In this document: positions 49,101 to 60,715 of the stretch, in pieces | Numbering within the stretch: the stretch's first letter is position 1 | How the letters are laid out: every line of letters starts with the position of its first letter | NCBI RefSeq assembly: GCF_004664715.2 | Contig: NC_051085.1 | Location: 23,954,551-24,018,550, forward strand | Length of the DNA stretch: 64,000 nucleotides | Direction: 5' to 3' | Source: Peromyscus leucopus | Taxonomy: Eukaryota > Chordata > Mammalia > Rodentia > Cricetidae | Position numbers and translations under genes: made by a program | The notes under the pieces: model-generated | Seen by the model: only the letters and a program-made list of their open reading frames with translations | What the model was told of the DNA's origin: nothing | Database searches by the model: none

Positions 49101-50703
49101 TCAGAGAAAGTCATCCAAATATTGCAAAGCCTGTTTTAAAGGCTGGACGATTTCCAGTCCTTCTGTCAAAGAGTAAATAACAAGAAAAACTATTCCAAGG
49201 CCAAGTCAAGCAGAACCTTGGAGGACTTCACAGTAACCTGCTTTGCACAACCACTCAAGGAAACTACATGAATAACTCACATCGGGGAGCACATAAACAT
49301 ATAATACTCAGAACTTATTTCCCAAGTTACATGTGATGACAAGGTAAACATTTGCTTAAGAACTCTTTCAAAGGGGGGGAGTGCTATGAAATTGCCAGAG
49401 GATGCTCTCCCATACTTTAAACCCCAAATTAGCTACAACTTGGCTCTGTCCAGCACCCTCAGGGGCTGAGTGTTACAAATTATCTCATCTTTTGGTTTAA
49501 AGAAAACAAGAACTTAGCTTTTCCTCCAAAATTCTGTAATTATAAATGTTTGACCCGGTAGACTAAAGGTATGCTTGAGTGATAAGTTAGTGTTATTTCT
49601 GGTTGTCTGCCACTCTTTGGCAATTCAAACATCTGCCACCTGGTTTCTAATGACTCCGTGAATAGATATAATATTCATTTGGAATTTTCCTGCTGAAGAA
49701 CATGACTGACCATGGTCTGGAGCTTTTTAGTATAGATGTAAATTCCAGGTAGTTGTTAATGGGTTATAAATAAGACCATGACACATCAACTTCATTTTAG
49801 TCTTTTTGTACTTGGCATTGCTGACAGCAATTAAGGTTAAAATGTCCCCAGAGATAGATTTTTTTACATTAATTTTATTACAATTATTGTAGATAGAAAC
49901 AAAACGAAAACAATGCACTCTTCTTAATTTCTCTACTCTTGAATCAGATAATACTATGAGGAATATATATTTTATCATATTCTTAGGACTCATTCTTGCC
50001 ATGATGTATGGTCCAGTGCACATTGGGTACATAAAACAAAAAATAGTCATTAATCTTAGTTGGAAGGCGTGACCCTAAGTGCAGAAGAGGATGGTAAGGG
50101 TGTGCATACACATGAGAGTCAAAGAATCCAGAAGGTTAGCCACGTTTATGGGGCCATTTGAAAATACTATTTCTGATTTAGGTAGCTACAGCTTTTAAAG
50201 AAAAAGGAAACTCTTCTCATATTCTCTGTGGCCAAATGTCATGTGTACTTGGATCTGAGTGAAGAAGCAGGGAAAGTTAGGACCTTGACCTAGAAGCATT
50301 ATTTTGCTATGTTGTATTTTTATGACTCAACCAAACCTTTTTTTTTTTGGAGATGATAAGAAACACTTCAGTTTCTGGTTTGATTATGCAAGTTACAAAT
50401 CTTGTTAATGTTTATTTATTGAGATTAAAAAACTAAGGTCAGTGCTTAGAAGTGAGTTGGCTATATTAACTGTGTATTAACTGATAACTGCAATCAATAA
50501 AGAGGGAAAACCTCAAGTCCCCTTTGTGAGGATCATGGTGGTGACAGGAGACATACTTATGTTCCTACAGAGTCTCAAGTGCGTAAAATTAACAGGGGAT
50601 GTTTCTAGAATCTTAGAAAGTCAGCTGAGAATGTTTAAAATTAAAATTTAAGTTACGGATTTACTACTTTAAGTTATGGAACTCACTCATTTTCTTTTCC
50701 ATT

Positions 50704-50705
<2 letters not shown>
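46172..50705. other. Long stretch without recognised elements
   Basis: 4.5 kb, no repeat family, RNA gene or exon recognised. It could contain diverged old repeats or conserved non-coding sequence, which eye inspection cannot separate. Confidence 0.5.
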
Positions 50706-50748
<43 letters not shown>

Positions 50749-50910
50749 CACCCACATGCATGTGTTTACATACAGGCACTTACATATAGGCACTTACCAC
50801 AGTGTCTTTGTGGAGGTCAGGGGACAAGTTGAGGGAGCTGGTTCTCTGCTTCCACTATGTGTGTTCTGGGGATTGAACTCAGGTTCCAGGGCTTGGTGTG
50901 AAGTGTCTTA
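50706..50910 (-). repeat. TG microsatellite joined to B3-type SINE
   Basis: (GT)21 at 50706-50747, then a reverse-complement SINE body (tgtggaggtcaggggacaag, attgaactcaggttccaggg). Confidence 0.7.
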
Positions 50911-50916
50911 ACACGC

Positions 50917-51225
50917 TGTCTGAGTTTTGATTTTGTAATAAAATACCCTGACCAAAGCAAATTCAGGGAGGAAGAGATTGCTTTGGCTTACAGTTCCAGA
51001 GGGGGTAGAGACCAAGCAAGGCTTTGAAGTAATGAGACCACGTGTCGCGTTGCATCAGTAGTCCAGAGCCACAGAGAACAGCAAATGGTGCAGGGCTAGC
51101 AAACTCAAAGCTGATCCCTTCAAATCTCCACCTCCTAGAAGTTCTAGAATCATTCCAAACAGTGCTGGCCCCTGGGGACCATGTTATCAAACAGGTGAAC
51201 CCGGGAGCCTCTGGGGAACACTGTG
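50917..51225 (-). mobile_element. MaLR-type LTR, diverged
   Basis: The plus strand starts TGTCTGAG and continues aaaataccctgaccaaagca, ttacagttccagagggg and gtgctggcccctggggacca. This is the reverse complement of rodent MaLR-like LTRs. The right edge is uncertain. Confidence 0.5.
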
Positions 51226-52534
51226 TGTTCAAAGCACAGGACCTGCTGAATCTTCCTGCCATGCCTACTTGGTGTCTCTCTTCACAAGATGTTTCTTCTT
51301 AGAAAAAGACTGAAACGTGTTAAATGGATATTACAGGAACTCTTCCTCGCAGTTGAGAAGGAAGCCTATGCTCTACGCTTTGGGGAAGACGGGAAAGCTC
51401 TTTGTTCTAGACTGCCCTTTTAGATGAACTCAACATGCTTTTCTTACGCTACCAGCAACCCGCTGCTTCCCCTGAAAGCTACACTGGTTTTGCTCTAACC
51501 AATGTGGTCTGAATCCCAGCCAGCATTTTACTAATATTTATCAGTGTTAAGCTTAGCATAACTTGAGAAGTCAAATTTGTTGCAAATCACTTCCACTTGT
51601 ACAAATATATTATTTATGCACAATTGATAAAAAAAAATGCAGTACTCTCATTAAATAAACTGACATGCTCCTGTTATGACCTGGGCTGGGATTATTGAGA
51701 TTATTCTGGGGAAAGAAAAATCAAAAGAATTAAAGAGTAATTGTATGAAAACTGTCATCTTTAACAGCAATAAAAGGCATTTACCCAAAAGTGTTTAAGT
51801 TATGAAATCAAATATTGCAACCAGAGTTTTGCAGTTAATGAACTGAACGCAGTTCCTTTATTTAAAAATGATCCACTACCCAGACTGAGCTCATGGGTTT
51901 GATGTCTATCTCCAAAGTTTCAGGGCTGAAGAGACTCACTGCCAGGGGAAATGCTGAGGGTACAACTTCAGTTTGCGGCAGAATGAAAGGATATTAAAAC
52001 CCAGGAGAAGAGGCAGAGGAGGCGCCCAAGTCCACTCTGAGGCCAATGAGTTATCTAGATATGCAGATATTGTGTCCCAGATTAACATTCTGCAAACTAA
52101 ACTGAAACTACAGAGACTCAAATCCGGGACTTCATTACTTGTAATGATCATCTACAAGTGATGATCTACAGCCATTTTTCCTAATATTGATCAGGGAGAA
52201 GGGTTACCCTAGCTCAGGTTGAGTCATCTGAGAAGTCACAGAAAAAAATCTAAGGAAAATGTCGCTAGATTCCACTGTCAAATGGCTTTTGTCTCAGGGT
52301 GTCTGTCTGAGGCCATGAAGTGTATGTTGTTTTACCTCTAGGTTGCCACTTACTGAGACACAACAAAGATATTTTACTCATTAATTAAATTAAAATTAAG
52401 ATCCTTTTGTGATTGGGATATGCAGGTTGTATAGTGTGATGGCCTCCACAAACACAATGGAGTCCGAAGTTTACTGTTTGTTGAATTCACTATTTTTGAC
52501 ATTTTCATTTATTTAATTATTTTTGCTTATTTTT
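51226..52534. other. Intergenic, nothing recognised
   Basis: 1.3 kb without recognised elements. Confidence 0.5.
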
Positions 52535-52568
52535 TTCTTTCTTTCTTTCTTTCTTTCTTTCTTTTTTT
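52535..52568. repeat. (TTTC)n microsatellite
   Basis: Tetranucleotide tract at the poly(A) end of the minus-strand L1, probably grown from its tail. Confidence 0.8.
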
Positions 52569-52856
52569 TAAATCAAGTTAACTTTTATTGAAAATAGATG
52601 TTTCCATACAGTATGTTCTGATCATGGTTTCCCCTCCCCCAAATCCTCTCAGATCCTCCTCCAGACCCAATGGAAGCCACACCCTTTTTTTTCCTCTCTC
52701 TCATTTGAAAACAGGCAACAACAATGGAAGAATAGAGCAAAACAAACAGAAAAAAAGGCCCAAAGGAAAAGCACAGGAGACATGAGACACAAAAACACAT
52801 ACACTCTCACACACAGAAATTGTGTGAAAACACAACAGAAGACCTGTAAGATTTTT

Positions 52857-53012
52857 TTTTTTTTTGTTTTTCGAGACAGGGTTTCTCTGTGTAGCTTTGC
52901 GCCTTTCCTGGAGCTCACTTGGTAGCCCAGGCTGGCCTCGAACTCACAGCGATCCACCTGGCTCTGCCTCCCGAGTGCTGGGATTAAAGGCGTGCGCCAC
53001 CAACGCCCGGCA
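52857..53012 (-). mobile_element. Young B1 SINE in L1 3'UTR, 15-bp TSD
   Basis: Near-consensus reverse-complement B1. TSD ACCTGTAAGATTTTT at 52842-52856 and 53013-53027. Confidence 0.93.
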
Positions 53013-54391
53013 ACCTGTAAGATTTTTAAAAAACAAAAACAAAAACAAAATAAATAAATAAATAAATAAATAAATAAAATAAAAACCCATACCAAAACAA
53101 AACAAAACAAAACAAAACAAAAAAACAAAAGCCAAAACAAAACTCCGAAAACACCATTTAGCTTGTTTTGTGCCGGCCATGGCCATGCAGGGCATGGGGC
53201 CTGCTCTAAATGTGGTTTGTATATCCAGAGACATTCCTTCGGAGAAAACTAGCTTTTGCATTGTGAGAAGTTGTCAATTGGAGTTGGCTTGTGGGTTTTA
53301 GCGATAGACAGAGTCCTGTGTGCACTTCACCTCTCTACCCTGGGACTCCATCTGGCTATGCCTATGAAGGCTCTGTGCCTGTTGCCATAGTTTCTGGGAG
53401 TTCTTTTGTATGCCAACCCTGTTGTGTCTAGAAGGCCTTATTTCCTTGGTGTCTTCTATCCCAGCTTCCTGAAGAACCATCACACTGCTTTCCATAGTGT
53501 GTACACAAGTTTTCAGTCCCACCAGCAATGGATGAGGGTTCCCCTTACTCCACATCCTTGCCAGCATGAGCTTTCATTTGCTTTATTGATCTTGGCCATT
53601 CTGATGGGTGTAAATGAAATCTCAAAGTAGTTTTGATTTGGATTTCCCTAATGACTAAGGATGTTGAACATTAAAAAAAAATGTTTTTCAGCCATTTGTG
53701 GTTTTTCTTTTGCAAACTCTGTTTATATCTGCACCTCATCTTTAAGTTTGGTTATTTTTCTCATGATGTCCAGGTTTTTTTTTTGAGGTTTTTTTTTTAA
53801 AATGTATTTTAGATATTAAGCCTCTGTCAGGCATGTAATTAGTAAAGATTTGTTCTCATTATGTAGCCTACTGCTTTGTTGGAACTATGGTGGCCTTTGC
53901 AGGTTTTCAGTTTCATGAGGACCCATTTATTAATTGTTCTTAGTGCCTGTGATGTTGGTGTTCTGTCCAGAAAGTCTTTTCCTGTGTCACTGCATTCAAG
54001 ACCATTCCCCACTTTCCCTTCTATCAGGTTCAGTGTATCTGGTTTTATATTGAGTTCCTTGATCCAACCAGAGTTGAGCTTTGTGCAGGGTGATAAATAC
54101 TAATCTATTTGCATTCTTCTCCATGGATCCATCCAATTTGACCAGAACCATTTGTTGAAGATGCTGTCTTTTTCTCCCACTGACCTTACTTTTTTTTAAA
54201 AATAAAAAAATCAGTTATCCATAGGTGTGTGGGCTTATGTCTGGGTTTTTTATTTGATTCCATTGAACAATGGGTCTGTTTTTTTGCAAATACCATGCTG
54301 CTTTTATTACTACAGCTCTGTACTACAATTTGAAATTGAGAATAGTGATACCTCCAGCAGTTCTTTAATTAATCAGGATTGTTTTTAGCTA

Positions 54392-54393
<2 letters not shown>

Positions 54394-54439
<46 letters not shown>
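54394..54439. repeat. TG microsatellite
   Basis: (GT)23 inside the L1 ORF2 remnant. Confidence 0.9.
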
Positions 54440-54441
<2 letters not shown>

Positions 54442-54631
54442 CCATTTTGCAGCTGAAAATTGTCCTGTCAGTTTCTGTGAAGAATTGTGTTGGAATTTTA
54501 ATGAGGATTGCTTTGAATACATAGATTGTTTTGTTGGGAGTGCCATTTTTACTATATTAATTCTACTGGTTTATGAGCTTCAGAGGTCTTCCCATCGTCC
54601 AATATCTGATTCAACTTCTTTCTTCAATGTT

Positions 54632-55858
54632 TGGCAGTGGTCATGTTGGAGGAGCTGAAGTCAGCAATGGAGCTTATGGAATACAAGTCACTGGCTAGCA
54701 CAGCTATGGATAGGTGTACCTGGAGAGGCAAAGCCCAGGGAAGATTATCTACCAAATGCCCCTTGCTTCTGCTGTGCTCTCTTCGGCTTGTTGCTATCAT
54801 GTGCTTACTATATTTGGCATGGTGTGCTTATTATGTGAAAGAATCCCACTGTATCTAGTATTGTGTGATTGTTTTCTGGGGTAATCCCACTCTTCACTGG
54901 TCTATTTACTTGCAGATCATAATGAAGATTATTTTTATAGAGCAATGACACTTGGTTGGATCAATGATTTAAAGATGCAGGTGATTAGGACAGAGAGTTA
55001 AGATGATTAATGAAATTGTTTAGATTATTCTGCCAATTGCTCCAATAGAAGATACAAGATAAAAACAAGGCTAGAAATCATCTTCCCTTTTTTTCTAGAT
55101 GTGAGACTTTGCAAAGATGGAAAATAAGAACAAGGAAGTTTCATCCATTATAGATCCATGAATTCTGCCTGTGGAAAAACATGCTGATAATCAAAGAAAG
55201 CAATTATGCCCCTACATCCAAGGTTAGGTCTGAGTTCCTTGGTCTTGTAGCTTACAGAATTAATTGCAGTTTTTGGTATGCATCTTGAAAAAACAAAGTT
55301 ATGAAAGGAAATCAAATGACCCTATTGTGTGTAAAGAAAAACAAAAATAGGTAGCTAGTTAGACCACTTGAGTAAAGTTTTGTAGAATAGAAATAGGGTA
55401 GGAATCTGCTCGACTAAAACTGTAAACAGCAGCCTGCCGGTACAAAGGAACTGGCGGAAATATACTCGACTTGCTTGAAACTGTGTTAATCAATAATAAA
55501 AGAGTCATTGCTTTGAGATGAAGATGTTATGCAGGGAAAACTAACACAAAAGAAATGTTTAACTACTTGTGTGCTTCTAAGAAAAACATATAACTTGTGA
55601 TTTCTTCTTGTGTAAAGATTTTAATTTGTTTATGGAAAATATGTAATTGTGGTTGTGAGGTAATTTCTTCTTGCATAGAAATTTCTGTTTTAGGGGGTAT
55701 TTAAAGGATAAGAGAAAAATAAAGAGGAAGAGAAGAAGGAGAAAAACAAAATGTAGAATTAAGCTTTGTCCCCTCAGATAGTTCTACTGTATGTTTGTGT
55801 AGCCCCAACTCCAAATCTACTCTCCAGTTTTCAGACCTGCTGGAGCTGGACACTGACA
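54632..55858. mobile_element. 1,227-bp LTR-type element nested in L1, 6-bp TSD
   Basis: The insertion interrupts L1 ORF2 cleanly: caacttctttcttc on the left and tcaag...gaagtctttcacttgttt on the right are continuous in intact L1. It starts TGGCAG, ends CTGACA, and is flanked by AATGTT at 54626-54631 and 55859-55864. TG...CA ends with a 6-bp TSD indicate integrase-mediated insertion of an LTR element (ERVK-type spacing). AATAAAG near 55729 and the stretch before the right end look LTR-like, suggesting plus orientation. No gag/pol/env frame was recognised; it could be a long solo LTR or a short non-autonomous element. Confidence 0.6.
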
Positions 55859-55928
55859 AATGTTTTCAAGTTTATATTATAGAAGTCTTTCACTTGTTTG
55901 GTTAGAGTTACTCCAAGATGTCTGTCTG

Positions 55929-55990
<62 letters not shown>
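55929..55990. repeat. (TATC)n microsatellite
   Basis: About fifteen tetranucleotide units within L1. Confidence 0.9.
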
Positions 55991-57074
55991 ATCTATCTAC
56001 TTACTTACTAACTAACTTTGAGGCTGTTGTGAAAGTTATTTTTCCTTGATTTCTTTCTCAGTCCATTTGTCATTTGTATATAGGCAGGCTACTGATTTTT
56101 GTGTATTAATTTTGTATTCTGCTAATTTTTTGAAAGTGTTTATTAGCTATAGGAGTTTACTAGTGGAATTTTTAGAGTCAGTTATTTATGTATACAATCT
56201 TATCATCTGCAACTAATGATACTTTGACTTCTTCCTTTCCTGTTTGTACCTTGATCTCCTTCCTTTATTTTACTGCTCTAGCTAAGACTTCAAGTCTATT
56301 AAGTCTTATTCCCGATTTTAGTGGAAATGGTTTGAGTTTTTCTCTGTTTAGATTGATGTTGGCTGTGGGCTTGCTGTGAATTACCTGTATTATGTTAAAG
56401 TATGCCCCTTGAATCCCTAGTCTCTTCGACTTTTACCATGGAGAATGTTGGATTTTGCTAATGGCTTTTTCTGCATCTTATGAGATGATCCTGACTTCTT
56501 GTATTTCAGTTTGTTTATGTGGTGGATTATACTTATGAATTTATGTATGCTCAACCATCCCTGCATCTCTGAGATGAAACCTACCTGATCATTGTGGATG
56601 TTCTTTTTGATGTGTTCTTGTATTTGGTTTGCAAGTATTTTATTGAGAATTTTTGCCTCTATGTTTATAGGGAAATTGTTCTGGAATTTTCTTTCTTTGT
56701 TGAATCTTTGTGTGGTTTAGATATCAGGATAATTGTTTCCTCATAAAAAGAATTGGGCAATGTTTCTCTGTTTCAATTTTGTGGGATAACTTGAGAACTA
56801 TTGGCATTAATTCTTCTCTGAAAGTATGATAGAATTCTGCACTGGATCCATCTGGCTCTGGGCTTTTATTTTTTTTGGGGGGGGGCAGACTTTTAATTAC
56901 TGCTTCTATTTGACTGTAAGCTATAGTCAGTTTAAGTTGCTTATATGATCTTAATTTAATGTTTATAGGTAGTGTATTTCAAGATATTTATCCAGTTATT
57001 TATTTATTTATTTTAGTTTTGCAATTTGGTAGAGTAGAGCAAGGATACTGTAATTCACCTGAGTTCCTGCCGGG

Positions 57075-57720
57075 CTTGGTCACTGGGGGTCCCAGGTAGA
57101 CCATGTGTCTAGGTATAGGGGGCTGACATGAAGGAGTGGGGAGGAGCTAGAATGGGGGACTGAGAGGGTCCTCAGGAAGGAGGAAAGCTGGGCCCATCAC
57201 GCAGTTTGGTGGAGTTCTCAGGGAACCGAGGTAGAGTGGAAGGACAGGTTCTTGTATGTGGTTTGCTACAAGGCTAGGGATGAGACTGGGAAATTTGCAG
57301 TGGAGAACCGGAAGGAGCATGAAGACTACTTACTTGGTTTCTATCCTAGTGTGTCTACTGGGTTTTCTGGTAAAGAGTGTTTCTAGCTATTTACAGTTAA
57401 CACAAAGGGGGCCATAATGGACTAGAGGGGGTGGGTGGGTCTGAGAGGGTCCAAAGCAAGGAGGAAAGCTGGGTCAGCCAAGATTCATCAGAGTTCCCAG
57501 GAAGTGGAATCAGGGAGGGAGGGTAGGTCTCTGAAAGTGGTATACTGCTATTCTGGGGATGAGACTGGTGACTTTGTAATAGAGGACAGGTAAGGGAGTG
57601 AAGATTGCTAAACCTGGCCCCTAGGCTGATGTTGGTTCCCAGGTAGAGAGCGCCTCTAGGTGTTGGCAGCTGCCACAAAGGAACAGGATGGGGGGGGAGC
57701 TAGAGTCATTTGAGCAGAGA
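57075..57720 (-). repeat. 281-bp tandem monomers, possible L1 5'UTR
   Basis: Two G-rich units repeat with an exact 281-bp offset at two anchors (ctgagagggtcc at 57160 and 57441; aggaaagctggg at 57181 and 57462). The block follows ORF2 sequence of the minus-strand L1, on the side where its 5' end should be. Rodent L1 promoters are commonly built of tandem monomers, so these are candidate 5'UTR monomers. ORF1 and the start of ORF2 are missing between them. Confidence 0.5.
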
Positions 57721-57914
57721 AGAACTCTATTGAGAAAATGGCCAATAGGCAAGACTGCAGTGCATTTTCTTAATTAGTGATTGATGTGGGCAGGCCCAAC
57801 TCATCATGGGTGGTGCCATACCTGAAATGGTGACCCTGTGCACTCTAAGAAAGCAGGCTGAGCAAGCTGGTAAGAAAAGTGAAGTGGTTCACAGGTAAAT
57901 GAGTAGACTTAAAA
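57721..57914. other. Short segment, possible repeat fragment
   Basis: Contains gtggtgccatacctgaaatg and aagaaagcaggctgagcaag, resembling a common rodent interspersed repeat I could not name. Confidence 0.35.
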
Positions 57915-58505
57915 ATAATCATTATAAATGAGGTAACCCAAACCCAGACAAACAGCTCATGTCTGTTGTCATATGTGGATGCTAGATTTGAAACTTTGGA
58001 TATGCATGTTTAAATTAGAGTACCCGTAGAAGTCAGGAAATGAGTAAGGGTCCATTTGAGGCATTTCAAGGGAAGGGGAATAGAATGGAGGTGGTGTGAA
58101 GGGGTGAAGAAGAATAATGGAGCAGAAACGGTTAAATGGGATAGAGAAGAGGAGAGCAGGCTGGGGTGCGGCATTTGGAGAATAATAACTAAAATAAGAC
58201 CTTTGAAAAGACCCTATGGAAACCTTTTACTGTAGGAGCTTCCTAAATTACATGCATATGCACATCATATATGAAGGGAGTTTAAATGGAGTTACCCTGT
58301 AACAAGGAGTCATTGCCTCTCTAAGACACCATAAGCTAGCAAACAAAAAAATCCAGTGTCAGGTATAGATGACCTCATTTAGTTTGTTGATCAATGGGGT
58401 CTCATCGAACTTCCCAAGCACTATAGGCCATTGTCCTAGCTCCTGGTTTACCTCCAGTACCCTATTGCTAAAAGCACCACATACTCAAGTCATAGGACAT
58501 TTATT
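57915..58505 (+). repeat. L1 3'UTR fragment
   Basis: Blocks gaggtaacccaaacccagac, gtaggagcttcctaaattac and cctggtttacctccagtacc match the forward rodent L1 3'UTR, similar to 35.1-35.4 kb. Confidence 0.6.
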
Positions 58506-58733
58506 GAAGCCAATACTTTTAACATCAACACTCACCTGTATTTTATAAATAACATTTAGATTGGAAATATATGTCTTCAGAGATATGTAATATATTGAAT
58601 AGAGTAGTTGAAAAATATTAGATAAAATATAAAAACAAGTATGCAAGAATTAAAAGCCGTTGGAAGAAGTAGTAAGCACATGACATTACTTATCTGGATT
58701 TTAGGTGGATTATACTTGTAGTCAATATCAACT

Positions 58734-59099
58734 TGTCTTAGTTAGGGTTTTATAGCTGTGAAGAGACACCGTGACCACAGCAATTCTCTTAAAGGAAGAG
58801 GTAATTGGAGTTGGCTTATATTTTAGAGGTTTAGTCCATTATCATCATGGCAGGAAACATGGTGGCACACAGTCGGACATCGTGCTAGAGTAGGAGTCCA
58901 GAGTTCTTCCTCTGTATCTTCAGGCAGCGTGAAGAGAGAGTGACACTGGGCCTGGCTTGACCTTCTGTGACCTCTTGCTCACTCACTCCCAGTGACACAC
59001 GTCCTCCAACAAAGCCACACCTACTCCAACAAGGCCACACCTCCTAGTAGTGCCACTCCCTATGAGCCCATGAGAGCCATTTTCATTCAAACCACCACA
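58734..59099 (-). mobile_element. MaLR-type solo LTR with exact 5-bp TSD
   Basis: The plus strand begins TGTCTTAGTTAGGG and ends CACCACA. CAACT flanks it at 58729-58733 and 59100-59104. The 5-bp TSD is what ERVL/MaLR integration leaves. No internal region is present, so it is a solo LTR made by LTR-LTR recombination. Confidence 0.8.
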
Positions 59100-59104
59100 C
59101 AACT

Positions 59105-60131
59105 TTTTACTATCATTTTATAAAATATGAAGGAATTAATTGTTTAGAGTAGAAAGAGTAAATGTTTGTAACCTTGAAAATATAAATGGATACATGATAG
59201 AGGAAGAAGAGAAGAGACACAGAGCAATACTGGGTGGATAATGTGATATATATATATATATTTGGGATTTTAGGATAATCATTTTGTGACTGATGCAATA
59301 AGAAATCAATGATCAAATATATCTCCTGAAGTTCACTAAACATAAACTAAGATGCTGCTTATTTATATCACAAAGAGGAAGGAGAGACTGGAGTTTTGTC
59401 AGCCAAGCTAAATTTTTTATGTAACAGGAGAGCAACTGATAATGCTTTCAATTCCTAAATGAACAGATAATAGTGTAAATGTGTTATTTTTGAAATGTAG
59501 CATCTTTTTGATATGTGGCTCTAAATATTGAACCTGGAGCCTTAAACATGCTAAGCAATTACTTTATCACTGAGCTAGACCCCTAAAATATTGAATTTTA
59601 TTAAAGGTAAAAATAACCTATATCTGGAAAAAGAAATTCTGATTTAGAAAGAGTTGTTACTTTTAGCCCATTGGATACAATTTAATTCTTTAAATCCACA
59701 ATCTACATAAGTCCTATTAACTTTCATTTAGTGTTCTACCCTTGCAGAGCTGAACCTCAACATTATCAGATAGAAAACACAGGGTGCCTTTCTCAATCAG
59801 ATTGACCCACTGCCTTAGAAGTTCTTAAACAACATTTCAACATATATCAGTGAAGGGGAACAATCTCAATGCTGGTAAAAATACATTTTATGCTGGTAAA
59901 AATACATTTCTACATCCCATTCCCTCCCAAAGCAGTATAATTCATTCAACAGAAATCCTCACTTGACATGCTCAGTACTAGCTGACTATACTAGACTTAG
60001 AGTCCAAAACAATGGTCTTTGATTCCATTAGTCAATTTCCACTGATCTTTGGATCTGTTGTTAGTATTCCACCTCAAACCCATGGCCTACTTATACTAGC
60101 TATGCCTTACCTCTTAAAGGTTCACAGTCCA
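59105..60131. other. Intergenic with short 21-bp duplication
   Basis: No family recognised. ATGCTGGTAAAAATACATTT occurs at 59869-59888 and 59890-59909, a local tandem duplication. Confidence 0.5.
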
Positions 60132-60345
60132 AGACCTGGAGAGATGCCAATTGCTCTTCTTATAGGGGACCTGGGGTCCATTCTCAGCATCGGCATGGTG
60201 ACTCACAACCACTCATAACTCCAGCCCTGGGGGACTTATCCTCTTCTGACCTCCACAGGTACCAGGCACGCATGTGGTATGCATACATATGTGCAGGCAA
60301 AATATTCATACACATAAGATAAAAATAATTTTTTTAAAAAGATTC
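60132..60345 (+). repeat. B2 SINE
   Basis: Forward B2 (agacctggagagatgcc, gtgactcacaaccactcata, ttctgacctccacaggtacc) with an A-rich tail. Confidence 0.8.
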
Positions 60346-60497
60346 ATAATCCTCTAAGCTGGGGAACAAGTTCAAATACATGAGACTCTGGGGATATTTC
60401 ATATTTAAAACATGGTCATTAATTTTAAATGATTATTAAAATTTTAGTACATGTAAATCATATATTTTTAAATACACTTATGTCTTTTAAATTTTAA

Positions 60498-60715
60498 TTT
60501 TATATATATATATTTATTGCTATTTTATGTATGTGGATGTTTTGTCTGTGCACCACATACATGTGTGGTACCCATGGTGGCCAGAAGAGGATGTTGGATA
60601 TCTTTCAAATTTAGCTACAGATAGTTGTGAACCACTATGTGAGTACTGGAAATCAAACCTGGTCCTTGAGAAGAGCAGCAAGTGCTCTTAACCACTGAGC
60701 CATCTCTAGCCCAAC
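60498..60715 (-). repeat. B2/B3-type SINE
   Basis: Reverse-complement SINE ending in taaccactgagccatctcta, with agaagagcagcaagtgctct before it. It forms an inverted pair with the B2 at 60132-60345. Confidence 0.8.

Larger units (their letters stand above)
52570..57045 (-). repeat. Old rodent L1 with nested insertions
   Basis: Minus-strand L1. The 3'UTR is at 52570-53450, ORF2 C-terminal sequence at 53460-54625 (atcacactgctttccatagt, cttggccattctgatgggtg), and the reverse transcriptase part at 55865-57045 (ggttagagttactccaagat, tttctgcatcttatgagatg, caaccatccctgcatctctg). It is interrupted by a B1 and a 1.2-kb LTR element, and carries TG and TCTA microsatellites plus AAAT/AAAAC tracts at 53047-53125. 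Many stops. Confidence 0.8.

Noticed and set aside
52649..53140. 163-codon minus-strand frame
   Set aside because: It runs through a B1 and simple repeats in L1 3'UTR; not a gene.
55929..55990. Tetranucleotide array as a possible regulatory array
   Set aside because: A plain (TATC)n microsatellite inside L1.
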